DNA of 64,000 nucleotides from Stenotrophomonas sp. 57 (GTDB lineage: Bacteria > Pseudomonadota > Gammaproteobacteria > Xanthomonadales > Xanthomonadaceae), in the NCBI RefSeq assembly GCF_030291075.1, contig NZ_CP127407.1:2602001-2666000 (forward strand). The letters run 5' to 3'. The stretch's first letter is position 1, and each line of letters opens with the position of its first letter. The translations under genes and the position numbers were made by a program. Below the pieces are notes generated by a model. It saw nothing but the letters and a program-made list of their open reading frames with translations. It ran no database searches and was not told where the DNA came from. Shown here one piece after another: positions 7,328-16,537 of the stretch.

Positions 7328-7993
7328 ATGTGCGGCCGATTCGTCCAGCTCCCCGTGATCGACTTCGGCCAGCCGGGGCTGGCTGACCTTGCCCCCAGCC
7401 TGGCCGAGATCCAGGCCAGCTACAACCTAGCGCCGACGCAGCGCGCCTCGGTGATCCTGGACCGCGGCGAAGGCCGGCAGGTCACCCGGCTGGCGTGGGG
7501 CCTGCTGCCGTTCTGGGCCAAGGCCAAGGGCCTGCAGGGCTCGACCATCAATGCCCGCATAGAGACCGTGGCCACCAAGCCCGCCTTCCGGTCGGCGTTC
7601 AAGAAGCGCCGGTGCGTGATCCCCATGGCCGGGTACTACGAGTGGTCGGTCAGCCCCGAGGACGGCAAGAAGGATCCGTGGTTCATCCACGCAGCCGGGC
7701 CGCTGCTGGCCGCCGGCCTTTGGGAGGACGCCAGTCCACTGCTGCCAGACGGCAACCTGGGCACCTTCACCATCATCACCGGCGACAGCAGCGGCGTGTC
7801 GGCCGACATCCACGACCGCATGCCGGTATGGCTGCAGCTCGGCCAGATCGATGAGTGGATGGCGGCCGGTCCCGACGATGCCATGGCAATGCTGCTGGCC
7901 AGCGAGCCGCCGGCGATGGAGGCCTACCGCGTCAGCCGCGCGGTGAACACGCCGCGGAACAACAGCGAGAAATTGCTTTCGCCTGCGGGGTGA
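7328..7993 (+). CDS. SRAP/YedK-HMCES family protein, prophage copy
   Basis: The product of 221 residues begins MCGRFVQ, with catalytic Cys2 exposed after Met removal. STINARIETVATKPAFRSAF carries the conserved Asn, AGYYEW the catalytic Glu and HDRMPVWL the conserved His, all at family spacing. It is therefore a canonical-length SRAP that should bind and crosslink abasic sites in single-stranded DNA. It is rightward, against the late operon, and flanked by accessory genes, so it is a moron-like gene probably with its own promoter. Confidence 0.9.
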   Translation: MCGRFVQLPVIDFGQPGLADLAPSLAEIQASYNLAPTQRASVILDRGEGRQVTRLAWGLLPFWAKAKGLQGSTINARIETVATKPAFRSAFKKRRCVIPMAGYYEWSVSPEDGKKDPWFIHAAGPLLAAGLWEDASPLLPDGNLGTFTIITGDSSGVSADIHDRMPVWLQLGQIDEWMAAGPDDAMAMLLASEPPAMEAYRVSRAVNTPRNNSEKLLSPAG

Positions 7994-8025
7994 GCCGCCC
8001 AGCCAACAGCTAGGCGGCCACTCAA

Positions 8026-8571
8026 TCACATGAAGACGTAGCCTTGCGGCCCGTCGTTATGGGCGCCCGAGATTCCTTCGCAACCGATATCGCGGGTGTC
8101 GAAATGACGCAGCTTTCCCTTCCAGGCATAAGCGCATCGATACAGTGGCGCGGTGCCTGGCAACTGGACCGTCGAAAGATAGCCGATAATCCCTCGATAG
8201 GGAGGAATGACCTGCCCCTCGCAGTTCATGTCAGTTGAGGTGAAATCGTCATACGGCGTGTGACTCAAACACGCCCTGATCGCATGACCACCCTCAAAAG
8301 GAGTCGAGGAGACAAATCCAATGACACCTTCGTCGACATAACCCGATCGCAACCACGACGCAATGTCGTAGTGAATGATCATGTGCGAGTTGTTCCTGGG
8401 GTGATAAAGACGATGCAGTTCTGCCAGCGTGACGCCTGCTGGCACAGCGAGACTGGGATCCATCTGCACCGCCGCATTCGCCACGGATGCAAGGTCAGTC
8501 CCGCTTGCATGGGCGACGGACGCGCTGCCAACTGCGAGAAGCAAAGAAATACTCAGAAGACTCGATTTCAC
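8026..8571 (-). CDS. Secreted protein with DUF5648-like repeats (prophage accessory gene)
   Basis: A GTG start is chosen because GGAG lies six bases upstream and the product then begins with a clean signal peptide (VKSSLLSISLLLAVGSASVAHA). The mature part of about 160 residues has repeated units of the type LYRCAYAWKGKLRHFDTRDIGCEG and HAIRACLSH...DDFTSTDMNCEG, each with an aromatic-Cys start and a D.NCEG end. Such repeats occur in extracellular bacterial proteins. An upstream ATG at 8601 would add ten residues. A lysogenic conversion factor is possible; no function is known. Confidence 0.65.
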   Translation of the reverse strand: MKSSLLSISLLLAVGSASVAHASGTDLASVANAAVQMDPSLAVPAGVTLAELHRLYHPRNNSHMIIHYDIASWLRSGYVDEGVIGFVSSTPFEGGHAIRACLSHTPYDDFTSTDMNCEGQVIPPYRGIIGYLSTVQLPGTAPLYRCAYAWKGKLRHFDTRDIGCEGISGAHNDGPQGYVFM

Positions 8572-8724
8572 GAAATGCTCCATTTCTTCGAACGCGAACA
8601 TCTTGCTCGCCGCTTGATCCTATCCAATCTTGCGAGGCCACAAAGTGACAACGCTCACATCGATTTCCTTCAATCAGGCTTTAGACAGATAGCATTGAAT
8701 TGAAATTCGGCCCTGACTGACTCT

Positions 8725-9462
8725 TCAACCAAACCCCAGCGGAACCTCGGTCAGGTCCACGATGAAGATCGTGGCGTTCTGCGGCCCCATCGTCACCCCG
8801 CCCACCGGGAAGGTGTTGGTGGTCAGGGTCTGCTGGACGGTCTGCAGCCGGGAGATGAAGATGCGGTTGTCGCTCGTCATGTGGAAGTAGTCGGCCGTCA
8901 TCGTGCAGCGATCCTGCGACGACGAGCTGTAGTAGAACCGCGGTGACGGGATGGCGATGCCGATTTTTACGCCTGGGAAAAACTGGCCGATCTCTATGGG
9001 TGGCCCGGCCACCGACGGAAGTGCCACCACCTGCAGCACGCGAATGCCCTTCCGCCTGGAGTCGTAGAACACCGAGCCATCCTCGCCACGCATGCGCAGA
9101 CCGACCGGCCCACTCGCCGCTCGCTCAGCGGCACTGAATGTGTAGTACTCCAGCGTCTTGTTCGGAGCCGCGTTGGAGGCGTACACGTCACATGTCACCC
9201 CGCTCTGCACCAGAGTGAATCCCGTATTGGTCGACACGGAATCGTTGATGTAGCGGCAAACATGGAGATTCGTTGTCCCGTTCGTTGATGCCAAGGCGCC
9301 GCGCGGAGACCATGATGCGAATGGCGGCGATCCGCCGGTTCCGCCGCCGGCGAAGGTTCCGGTATTGAGCGTTCCCGACTTGGCCAGCTGCAGGTTCCGA
9401 TAGCCGGCCCCGATCTGGATCTGCCCGGTGCCTTGGTTCCGAATGCGTAGTCCGACGGCCAT
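8725..9462 (-). CDS. Tail tip-associated protein, DUF6453-like N-terminus
   Basis: The 245-residue product starts AVGLRIRNQGTGQIQIGAG, which resembles the start of the neighbouring 129-residue protein (DVGLRVRNENGYVETSVTT) and of small phage proteins encoded just after gpJ. The rest is beta-rich. The position directly after J and the shared N-terminus suggest a structural or receptor-related accessory of the tail tip. Its start codon abuts the stop of the upstream gene. Confidence 0.55.
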   Translation of the reverse strand: MAVGLRIRNQGTGQIQIGAGYRNLQLAKSGTLNTGTFAGGGTGGSPPFASWSPRGALASTNGTTNLHVCRYINDSVSTNTGFTLVQSGVTCDVYASNAAPNKTLEYYTFSAAERAASGPVGLRMRGEDGSVFYDSRRKGIRVLQVVALPSVAGPPIEIGQFFPGVKIGIAIPSPRFYYSSSSQDRCTMTADYFHMTSDNRIFISRLQTVQQTLTTNTFPVGGVTMGPQNATIFIVDLTEVPLGFG

Positions 9463-9851
9463 CAGCTGTAGATCCCGTAGTGAAGGGTGATGCCGCCGAC
9501 CGTTTCTGTGGTGGGACGGCTCGGGAACGTCTCCATCCGGACGTGATAGTTCACCACGTCAGGATCCCAGTTCCAGCTGATGGTGTTGCCTGAGATCGTC
9601 ACCGAAGGAACCAGCATCCCGTATGCAGACCGCTGCCCCTCACAGGTGAAGTAGTAGAAGGGCTCGCCACCAGAGAAGTCATTGACGACGAGCCCACCAT
9701 TTGCCTGCGGCGGGGCCACCCACTTGTTGTTGGAGCTGACCGGGCTGTAGAGCGGGAACGTATATGACCCAATCATCTTCGACAGCTTGGTGGTGACCGA
9801 GGTCTCCACGTAGCCGTTCTCGTTCCTGACTCGAAGGCCGACGTCTGCCAT
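9462..9851 (-). CDS. Tail tip-associated protein, DUF6453-like
   Basis: A 129-residue beta-rich protein beginning ADVGLRVRNENG. It overlaps the stop of J by one base (TAATG) and its own stop overlaps the next gene, so J and the two small genes are translationally coupled. It shares its N-terminal motif with the next gene, pointing to duplication. Confidence 0.55.
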   Translation of the reverse strand: MADVGLRVRNENGYVETSVTTKLSKMIGSYTFPLYSPVSSNNKWVAPPQANGGLVVNDFSGGEPFYYFTCEGQRSAYGMLVPSVTISGNTISWNWDPDVVNYHVRMETFPSRPTTETVGGITLHYGIYS

Positions 9852-12800
9852 TACAGCAACACTCCCAGTTCGACTGCGGGGACCCCGTTCTGGTAGTACA
9901 CGTACACGCCCTGGTTCGTGATGTTCAGGCGGTAACCGCCGGCCACCGTCCCGTTGAACTCGAACCCGCCGCCTGCAGCCTTGTTGATTCGCCAGCCCGT
10001 CTGTCCCGGCGAATAGTCATCGGACTGGATCACCCCACTGATCTTCGCGTTGGTGATCGCCGCATCGGCAATCTTGGCGCTGGTGATCCACGCGGTGCCG
10101 ATCAGCGCCTGGCTGATGAAGGTCTGACCGCCCTGAATCACAAAGGGTGACGTGATGTTCCCGTTCACCACGTTGATCACCGCGAATCGGTCTGCCTGGA
10201 ACAGAATCTGGCTCTGGAAGCTGCCGTCTGGCTGGTTCTCGATGCCGATGCCCATCCCGGCGGCGTAGTACTGGCCATTGGCTGCGATTTGCAGCTTCAA
10301 GCTGTACGAAACGCTGATCTTGCCATCCAAGTCGACCAGTGCTTGGAATGTCTGCTGCCCCATCGCCTGAGTCTCGCCAACGCTGGCCTCAACCGTGTCC
10401 TGCCGGCGCGCCAAGGAATAGTCACCCTCCGCAATAACGGTCTGGATGGTGAGCGTTCCCGCGAACACCGTGGTGTCGCCTGCGCCCCAGTCGCTGTCGC
10501 CGGCGGCCTGCACGTCGAGCTGCGCGAACAGGCCATCCGTCTTCTGGCCAATGGCCTGCAGGCCGGTCTCTGGGTCGTTGACCTGCAGCTCCAGGATGTT
10601 CACCCGGCCGGCGACCGCGCCCGCCTGAGCGACCGCGTCGCCCACGTCCTTCCATTTCGTGCCCGGCGGCTCCTCATTGCCCGCGGCGCTGTCGTTCCAC
10701 AGCCAGATCTTCCCGTTGTGGATTACGGTCTGGCCGGGGCTGTAGGTCGCACCTGCCTCCCAGATCAGCGGCACGATCTGGTCGATGCTCTCGATCTTGG
10801 CCAGCAGGTCCTGGCCCAGCGCGCTCTCGGTGATCCGTCCCGAGAGGTAGGCGTCGTAGTCCGACTGATTGGTGCTGGACTCGCCCATGACGCCAGCGCC
10901 CACCGGATACCAGGGACCGATGTTCCCGCTGCGATCGACCAGCCGGCCCCAGAAGTAGAACCGGGCGCCGGCGGCCAGGCCGTCCAGCTGCAGGCGGTTC
11001 TGCGGATAGGCGTAATCGCCCAGCTTTACCGCGTTTTCCCGGTTCGGGCCCGTGCCACGCCAGATCTCGGTGCGCTGGGTATCCGTCGCCCCCTGCGGGA
11101 AGCCCCAGGCCAGCGCGATGGCGAACGGCAGCGGTGTGGCCGTCAGCGAGGTCAGCGCCGGCGGCGGCGTAGTCTTGCCCTCGATGTTGGTCAGCGGGCT
11201 CAGCGCGGGCTGCGACACCGCGCCCACTGCATTGATCGCCCGCACACGCGCGAGGTACTGCCCGGTGTAGATGCCCGGAATATCGATGCTCTGGGTGGAC
11301 ACGCGGCCCGCCCGCACCCAGTCCAGGTCACCGCGCTTCCACTCCACGTCGTAGGCGATGGCCTTGTCGGCTTGATCCCACGCGATGGTCAGCACGTGGG
11401 TGGCGATGCCCTGGTCGATCACCGAATGCGAGGACAGGTGCACGTTTGCCGGCGGCGGCTGCACGCTCGGTGGAATGATGCTGATCGGCGGCTGCTCGAT
11501 CCGCGTGCCGTCATCGATCGCCGCGAACTTGCCCGGCACGTGCTTCAGGCCGACCACGTCGTAGGTGATGCCGTCCTCACCGGTGATCGGGCGCTCGGTG
11601 ATAGACATCACCCGGAACAGCTGCAGTGCCAGCTCGGACGATTCGATGGCCCAAACCGACTGGGCCACCGGCACGGTGGACCACGGCACCGTGACGCGCA
11701 CCTCGTTGCCGGTGACCGACTGGATGGTGCGGGTCTCGGTAACGCCGCTGGGCAGCGTCGCATGGATCGTCTGCCCGGCAGCGGTCGCCTCCGGCACCCG
11801 ATCCAGCACCAGCGCGCTGGCCGTGGCGCTGCGGATGCGCCCACCCATGCGCCGCCCTGCCCGGTCCGGATCGGCTACCCGGATGATGTCCCCGACGGTG
11901 ACCCGCAGGGAATCCAGACCCACCGCGAAGGCAACCGTCTCGGTCTCCAGGTTCTCGCTGTAGAGGATGTGGTTGCCGATCCGCTGGGCCTGGCTGCGGC
12001 GGTCGCAGCCGAATGCGGTCACGCTGGTGCTGTTGATGCCGTAGCGGGCAATGCCGCTGCGCAGCTGCACCGTCTCAACCTTCTGTCGGCCGAAGTCGTC
12101 CGGATCCGTCCACGACACCTGGGCGACGGTATGCCGCGCCTTTCGCCCGGTGCCCTCGTAGGTGAAGCGCCCCTCCACCACGTTGGCCTGGGTGTAGGTG
12201 AACGTCGGATCCTTCGGCATGTCCGCCGAGGCGATCACCTGACCGGCCGCGTAGAAGCTGATGCCGCGGAAGATGGAAGCCATATCCTGCAGGACGCGGA
12301 AGGCATCGGCCTCGGTCTGCAGGTACAGGCTGCAGGTGAACCGCGGCTCCATCCCGCCCACGCCATCGCTGACCAGCTGGTCGCAGTAGCGCGCGATCGC
12401 GTACAGGTTCCACTTGTCGACGTAGGCCTGCGGGATCCGGTGGCCAAGGCCGAACCGGTCGTTGGTCACGATGTCGTAGAACACCCATGCCGGGTTGTTC
12501 GTCCATGCCGACTTGAACGTGCCATCCCACACGCCGGAATAGGTGTGGGTCAGCGGGTCGTAATTCGACGGCACCCGCACGATGCGGGCCCAGATGCGAT
12601 AGGCCGTGCTCGGCTTGCCCTGGAACTGGCTGCCATCCACCTGGATCGCGGCAAGCGCGCAGTTCGGGTAGCGGAGCTTGGCGTCAATCACCTCGGTCAG
12701 GGATACGACCGTTGTGGTGTCCGCGATGGTGGCGCTGTTGGCGTTTGGGGTGAGGCGGCGAACGCGCACCTGCCACTGATTCCCGGCCGGAAGCTCGATG

Positions 12801-13411
12801 CGGTGGCTGCGCTGGTACTCGGTCGTGGTCTTGCCCGAGAACGCCGCGGTCAGCACCGTGTTGAACGGCCCGTTGTCCGTGGACAGGTCGATGGCGTAGT
12901 CGATGGCATAGCCCTCGGTGTCGCCGTTGTCGGTGTTCACCTTCTGGAGCTGCGGCACGGCCAGGCGCACCCGCACAGCTGACAGGCTGGCACCCGAAAC
13001 GGTGCGGGTGACCGGCGTGTTGCTGCGCAGCTCCACGCCCACGCCCACCTCGTTCTCTACCGAGGGGAAGCCAGCGATGTGGGGTTGGTCCTGGGTGCCC
13101 GAGCGCGTCTCGATGCTGACGCCCTGGAAGTTGAACGTGCCGTCGGCGTTCTGCACCGGCACCTGGTCAAGGTAGATCGACTGATTTCCCGCGACCAGGC
13201 CACGGATCTCGCCCTCGCTGATCAGGTCGAGCACGCGCGCGAACGAGCGCGATCGCAGGGTGTCAGGACCTTCGACCGGCTCGCGCGACTTGCTCTGGCC
13301 CTTCTTGGCGCCAACCAGTTGCAGATGGCTGGGCTTGGCCGTGGTCAGCTCGTTGCGGATGGCGCCGACGATGGGCAGCTGGCGCATGACCGCCGCGCTC
13401 GGGTTGATCAT
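9851..13411 (-). CDS. J: Tail tip / host specificity protein J
   Basis: The product of 1186 residues corresponds to lambda gpJ, which forms the tail tip and binds the host receptor. The N-terminal third holds the conserved hub (RSRSFARVLDLISEGEIRGLV, IYLDQVPVQNADGTFNFQGV, EVIDAKLRYPNCALAAIQ). Fibronectin III-like modules follow (PPANVHLSSHSVIDQGIATHVLTIAWDQ, TTPPPALTSLTATPLPFAIALAWGFP). The C-terminal part, the usual receptor-binding region, contains the ALIGTAWITSAKIADAAITNAKISG linker. The start MINPSAAVMRQL is chosen because the frame upstream overlaps tail gene I. Confidence 0.92.
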   Translation of the reverse strand: MINPSAAVMRQLPIVGAIRNELTTAKPSHLQLVGAKKGQSKSREPVEGPDTLRSRSFARVLDLISEGEIRGLVAGNQSIYLDQVPVQNADGTFNFQGVSIETRSGTQDQPHIAGFPSVENEVGVGVELRSNTPVTRTVSGASLSAVRVRLAVPQLQKVNTDNGDTEGYAIDYAIDLSTDNGPFNTVLTAAFSGKTTTEYQRSHRIELPAGNQWQVRVRRLTPNANSATIADTTTVVSLTEVIDAKLRYPNCALAAIQVDGSQFQGKPSTAYRIWARIVRVPSNYDPLTHTYSGVWDGTFKSAWTNNPAWVFYDIVTNDRFGLGHRIPQAYVDKWNLYAIARYCDQLVSDGVGGMEPRFTCSLYLQTEADAFRVLQDMASIFRGISFYAAGQVIASADMPKDPTFTYTQANVVEGRFTYEGTGRKARHTVAQVSWTDPDDFGRQKVETVQLRSGIARYGINSTSVTAFGCDRRSQAQRIGNHILYSENLETETVAFAVGLDSLRVTVGDIIRVADPDRAGRRMGGRIRSATASALVLDRVPEATAAGQTIHATLPSGVTETRTIQSVTGNEVRVTVPWSTVPVAQSVWAIESSELALQLFRVMSITERPITGEDGITYDVVGLKHVPGKFAAIDDGTRIEQPPISIIPPSVQPPPANVHLSSHSVIDQGIATHVLTIAWDQADKAIAYDVEWKRGDLDWVRAGRVSTQSIDIPGIYTGQYLARVRAINAVGAVSQPALSPLTNIEGKTTPPPALTSLTATPLPFAIALAWGFPQGATDTQRTEIWRGTGPNRENAVKLGDYAYPQNRLQLDGLAAGARFYFWGRLVDRSGNIGPWYPVGAGVMGESSTNQSDYDAYLSGRITESALGQDLLAKIESIDQIVPLIWEAGATYSPGQTVIHNGKIWLWNDSAAGNEEPPGTKWKDVGDAVAQAGAVAGRVNILELQVNDPETGLQAIGQKTDGLFAQLDVQAAGDSDWGAGDTTVFAGTLTIQTVIAEGDYSLARRQDTVEASVGETQAMGQQTFQALVDLDGKISVSYSLKLQIAANGQYYAAGMGIGIENQPDGSFQSQILFQADRFAVINVVNGNITSPFVIQGGQTFISQALIGTAWITSAKIADAAITNAKISGVIQSDDYSPGQTGWRINKAAGGGFEFNGTVAGGYRLNITNQGVYVYYQNGVPAVELGVLL

Positions 13412-13413
13412 GG

Positions 13414-14025
13414 TCACAGCTGGTCCTCCGCGTAGATGCCGCCACTGATGATTGCCGAGCCCACCATCAGGCCCTTGGTGTCGTGGCCGCCGTAGGCCAG
13501 CGGCACCGGGCCGCCAGCGGCCTGCGTGTTGACCGTGCCGTTCATGCTGTAGTTCGGCGTGTTCTCGGGCTTCTCCTTGCTGCCCACCGTCTTCGGTGGC
13601 GGCGCCAGCATCTGCGACACGCCGCCGAGCGTCAGCGCCATGCCCACGTTGGCCGCGGCCGACCACGCAGCCAGCGCGAAGCCGGTGGCGCCGATGCTCA
13701 TGAAGGTGGCCACACCCCACAGCACGCCGCCCACGATGGTCTGCAGGGCGCCGCTCTTGGCGCCCATCAGGATCGGGGCGATGCGGATCACCTCGTCTCC
13801 AGGAGGATCCAGCAGCTGGTCGCGGCTCAGGTTCTCCGGACCGAGGAAGATCGCGAACCGAACGCCCTTCCCTTCAGCCTCCAGCAGGTACTGCTGAAAG
13901 CCGTCGAACAGGACGCCAAGCGCACGCACGGCCTCGGCAACGTTGGCCACGGCCAGCAGATGCTCGCGGCCGAAGCGCTTGCCCAGGACGCCATACAGGC
14001 GGATCTTGCGCAGGCGCTCAGTCAT
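13414..14025 (-). CDS. I: Tail assembly protein I
   Basis: The 203-residue product matches lambda gpI: IRLYGVLGKRFGREHLLAV at the start, a hydrophobic Gly/Ala-rich centre (GGVLWGVATFMSIGATGFALAAW) and a C-terminal PVPLAYGG motif. It is needed for tail tip assembly. It overlaps the K gene by eight bases and its stop is two bases before J. Confidence 0.9.
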   Translation of the reverse strand: MTERLRKIRLYGVLGKRFGREHLLAVANVAEAVRALGVLFDGFQQYLLEAEGKGVRFAIFLGPENLSRDQLLDPPGDEVIRIAPILMGAKSGALQTIVGGVLWGVATFMSIGATGFALAAWSAAANVGMALTLGGVSQMLAPPPKTVGSKEKPENTPNYSMNGTVNTQAAGGPVPLAYGGHDTKGLMVGSAIISGGIYAEDQL

Positions 14026-14758
14026 GGCGTGCCTCGCGGTGCCTGACGATGTAGCGGGTACGCTCTGCCCACATGCCGCCGTAGACGGTCTTCTCGGAGA
14101 GCCGGCCGTAGAGGTGGTGCAGCATCAAGTCGTCGCCCAGGTAGACGCCGGCGTGGTTCGGCACGGGCGAACGAACCTGCATCAGGATCATGTCGCCTCG
14201 CTGTGGCTCGCCGTCGATCAGCTCGAAGCCCTCGGCGCGCAGCCGGTCCAAGCTGTAGAGGTCCTGGCCGTTGTCCCACCAGTTGTCGTCGCGCTCGTAC
14301 TGGCTGAGCGTGATGCCCAGCTCGCGCGCATAGAAGTCCCGCACCAAGCTGTAGCAGTCGAGGATGCCGTGGGCGAACTGGCGGCCCTCCAACGGGGCCA
14401 GGTAGCCGCATGGCTCGATGGACTGGATTTCGTGGCAGGCCGGGGCCTGGCCTGCCACCTGCCCCACGCTGACGATGTGCCACGGCAGGCCGCTGGCCTC
14501 GCACATGACCCGGTCGGCATCGGATGCAGCGGCAGACGCGTTCGGGTGGCTGTGCACGACGGCCAGCACCTCGCCCAGGTCCTCTGCGGCGGCATAGTCC
14601 TCGGCAGGCATGCGGAACTGGTCGGAGGGTTTGGCCGCGGCGTTGGTGCAGGCCACATAGATCTCGCCGTGGGCGCCGGCCACGACTAGGCCGCAGCACT
14701 CGCGCGGGTACTCGGCGATGGCGTGCGCCTGGATGGCCTGCAGAGTGGTCTGTTCCAT
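14018..14758 (-). CDS. K: Tail tip assembly protein K (JAMM plus NlpC/P60)
   Basis: The 246-residue product has two enzyme-like domains as in lambda gpK. The N-terminal Mov34/JAMM metalloprotease-like domain has Glu in EYPRECCG and the H-x-H-x10-D zinc motif in VHSHPNASAAASDAD. The C-terminal NlpC/P60-like domain begins GILDCYSLVRDFYAREL with the catalytic Cys. It is thought to process the tail tip or cut peptidoglycan on entry. Confidence 0.9.
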   Translation of the reverse strand: MEQTTLQAIQAHAIAEYPRECCGLVVAGAHGEIYVACTNAAAKPSDQFRMPAEDYAAAEDLGEVLAVVHSHPNASAAASDADRVMCEASGLPWHIVSVGQVAGQAPACHEIQSIEPCGYLAPLEGRQFAHGILDCYSLVRDFYARELGITLSQYERDDNWWDNGQDLYSLDRLRAEGFELIDGEPQRGDMILMQVRSPVPNHAGVYLGDDLMLHHLYGRLSEKTVYGGMWAERTRYIVRHREARHD

Positions 14759-14770
14759 GGATCGCTCACG

Positions 14771-14793
14771 AAAAAGCCCGCGCGAGGCGGGCT
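14771..14793 (-). terminator. Terminator-like hairpin between tail genes L and K
   Basis: On the minus strand AGCCCGC/GCGGGCT with a CTCGC loop is followed by TTTTTC. It sits inside the tail operon, between the stop of L and the start of K. Confidence 0.65.
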
Positions 14794-14821
14794 GTGGGTT
14801 TGCTGTCGATGTCCCGCTGGA

Positions 14822-16063
14822 TCAGGTGCGAACCAGTCCCGAAGCTGGGAACCCGCCGTAGGGCAGCTCGTTGTTCTCTCCGAACCTGCGTTTGCAGCTG
14901 CGCACAAGGCCGGCGCACACGTCCTGTCCCGGATCACTCACGGGGTTGTCGTTGATATCGAAGTAGGCCGGCCCGGTATAGCTGCAGTAAGGCCCACGGT
15001 AGCCGCCGCGCAGTAGCCAGGTGCAGACGTTGGACATGATCTGCCGGCCTGGCAGCACCTCGCCGTTGAGGTCGATGGCAGTGGCCAGCTCGAACTCGAC
15101 CATCTCCTTGGTCTCGGCCACCTTGCGCTCGATGAACCAGATCTCGTCCCGGAAGTGCTCGTTGGGATCGGCGGTGGGATTGCGGCCATCGTCAAGATTG
15201 GTGCCCGTGTACTGGTACTCCGTCACTTGCGTCCCAGCCTCGGCCTGAACATTGTCCACATCGAACCACTGTGTTGGCGTGTTGTTGCCATAAACGCGGA
15301 CGAAAACCCTGCACGACGCTACGCTGGCCGGAATGTTCGAGAACGTGAAAGACTTGCGGGTGAAGTCGGCGGATCCAACAACCAAATCGCCACCGGCCGG
15401 CGTGCCAGGCCATCCGACCGTGGCGCCGGATGAGTCCAGAAGCTGGAGCTGAAAGAAGACTCGAGCCCCCACGCTTCCACGCACATAGGCTGACACCGTC
15501 AGGGGAACGCCCGGCTCAATGGCAATTGCGCTGCTGTAACCCTCGCAATAGCGATTGGCTGCGACGTTCTCCAAGGTCCAACGCCAAGCCCGTGTGCTGT
15601 TGGCCAGGTTCGACGGAACCAGAAGCCGCGTGAAACCTGTACCGCCAGATGAGGAAGCCAGCCAATTGGTTGGTGTGGTTGCCCCCGACGGTGCCAAGTC
15701 CATGCTGCTGTTCAGCAGTTTGTTCCGCAGCGGGGGGAAGTTCTTCCCATCCAGATACTTCACCAGAGTCTGCCGGCGGATGATCCGGGCTCCGACCAAG
15801 TCGCCGTACAGTTGGCACATGACCCCGATCCGGCCGTCGCCGTTGCCGACGCGCAGACGCGGCGCCGGCTGCTGATCGCTGGTGCGGGCGAAGCCGGTAG
15901 CCTCGATCGGCCATGCACCGTACTGCTGGCCCTGCCACCAGATCACGCCAGCCTGCAGGTGCTGGTGGAACCAGAGCTGGTCCGCGCCGATGCTGCTGGC
16001 ATCCAGCTCAAAGACCGTCACACGGCCGCCGGGCTCCAGCTGCTGGACATCTGCGGTGATCAT
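14822..16063 (-). CDS. L: Minor tail protein L with an inserted beta-sandwich domain
   Basis: The product is 413 residues against about 232 for lambda gpL. Residues 1-110 and 293-413 match gpL (VTVFELDASSIGADQLWFH at the start; NPTADPNEHFRDEIWFIERK and the tail). Four C-terminal cysteines (347, 360, 383, 390) match the [4Fe-4S] ligands described for lambda gpL. Residues about 111-292 are an insert resembling a CBM-like jelly roll (NSSMDLAPSGATTPTNW, YVRGSVGARVFF, FDVDNVQAEAGTQVTEYQ). It overlaps the upstream gene by four bases. Confidence 0.9.
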   Translation of the reverse strand: MITADVQQLEPGGRVTVFELDASSIGADQLWFHQHLQAGVIWWQGQQYGAWPIEATGFARTSDQQPAPRLRVGNGDGRIGVMCQLYGDLVGARIIRRQTLVKYLDGKNFPPLRNKLLNSSMDLAPSGATTPTNWLASSSGGTGFTRLLVPSNLANSTRAWRWTLENVAANRYCEGYSSAIAIEPGVPLTVSAYVRGSVGARVFFQLQLLDSSGATVGWPGTPAGGDLVVGSADFTRKSFTFSNIPASVASCRVFVRVYGNNTPTQWFDVDNVQAEAGTQVTEYQYTGTNLDDGRNPTADPNEHFRDEIWFIERKVAETKEMVEFELATAIDLNGEVLPGRQIMSNVCTWLLRGGYRGPYCSYTGPAYFDINDNPVSDPGQDVCAGLVRSCKRRFGENNELPYGGFPASGLVRT

Positions 16064-16536
16064 TCCAGCACCGCCGTTTCACCAGTGCCCAGCGGTAGCG
16101 ACACCTCGTCAGGCCAGTTGAAGTCTTCCGGCTGCGGCAGCAGTGCCTGAACCTGCTCCCAAGTCTGGATACCGGCCGGAGGGGCCATCACCAGCTGCTC
16201 CAGTGCCTGGCTGATCGAATCGCGCCAGGCCACCATCGCGGTAGCCTCCAGCCGATAGCGTTCCACGCTGCTACCGATGTAGCTGCAGCACGACTCAATG
16301 CTGTCGTAGCGGCGCTTGGCGACCCAGCTGCTCATCCATGCCCAAGCACTCGCCCGGATGGCGGCGAAGTGCTCGGCGCTGTAGAGCTGATACGGCGGGG
16401 GCGCGGGATCCGGTCTGTTGCCAGCATCCAGCCAGTCCTGATACTGCCGTCCCTGCCAGGTGTCTGCATTGGTGGGGATCGTGGCGCCAGTCTCCAGGCA
16501 CTTCACAAGGTTGGGATTCGTCGTCAGTTGGTACAT
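16060..16536 (-). CDS. Tail fibre assembly (chaperone-like) protein
   Basis: The 158-residue product begins MYQLTTNPNLVKCLETGATIP with short YQDWLDAGN and TWEQVQALLPQPEDF motifs. The TG..IP.D..N..Y..WL.AGN pattern is found in phage proteins encoded after tail fibres, where they act as fibre assembly factors. It lies one base downstream of the fibre gene, which supports the role. Confidence 0.55.
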   Translation of the reverse strand: MYQLTTNPNLVKCLETGATIPTNADTWQGRQYQDWLDAGNRPDPAPPPYQLYSAEHFAAIRASAWAWMSSWVAKRRYDSIESCCSYIGSSVERYRLEATAMVAWRDSISQALEQLVMAPPAGIQTWEQVQALLPQPEDFNWPDEVSLPLGTGETAVLE

Positions 16537-16537
16537 G

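Noticed and set aside
10289..12982. An 897-codon plus-strand open frame within J
   Set aside because: Very long but with shadow composition (Arg/Val/Asp/His) and fully antisense to a well-recognised tail protein.
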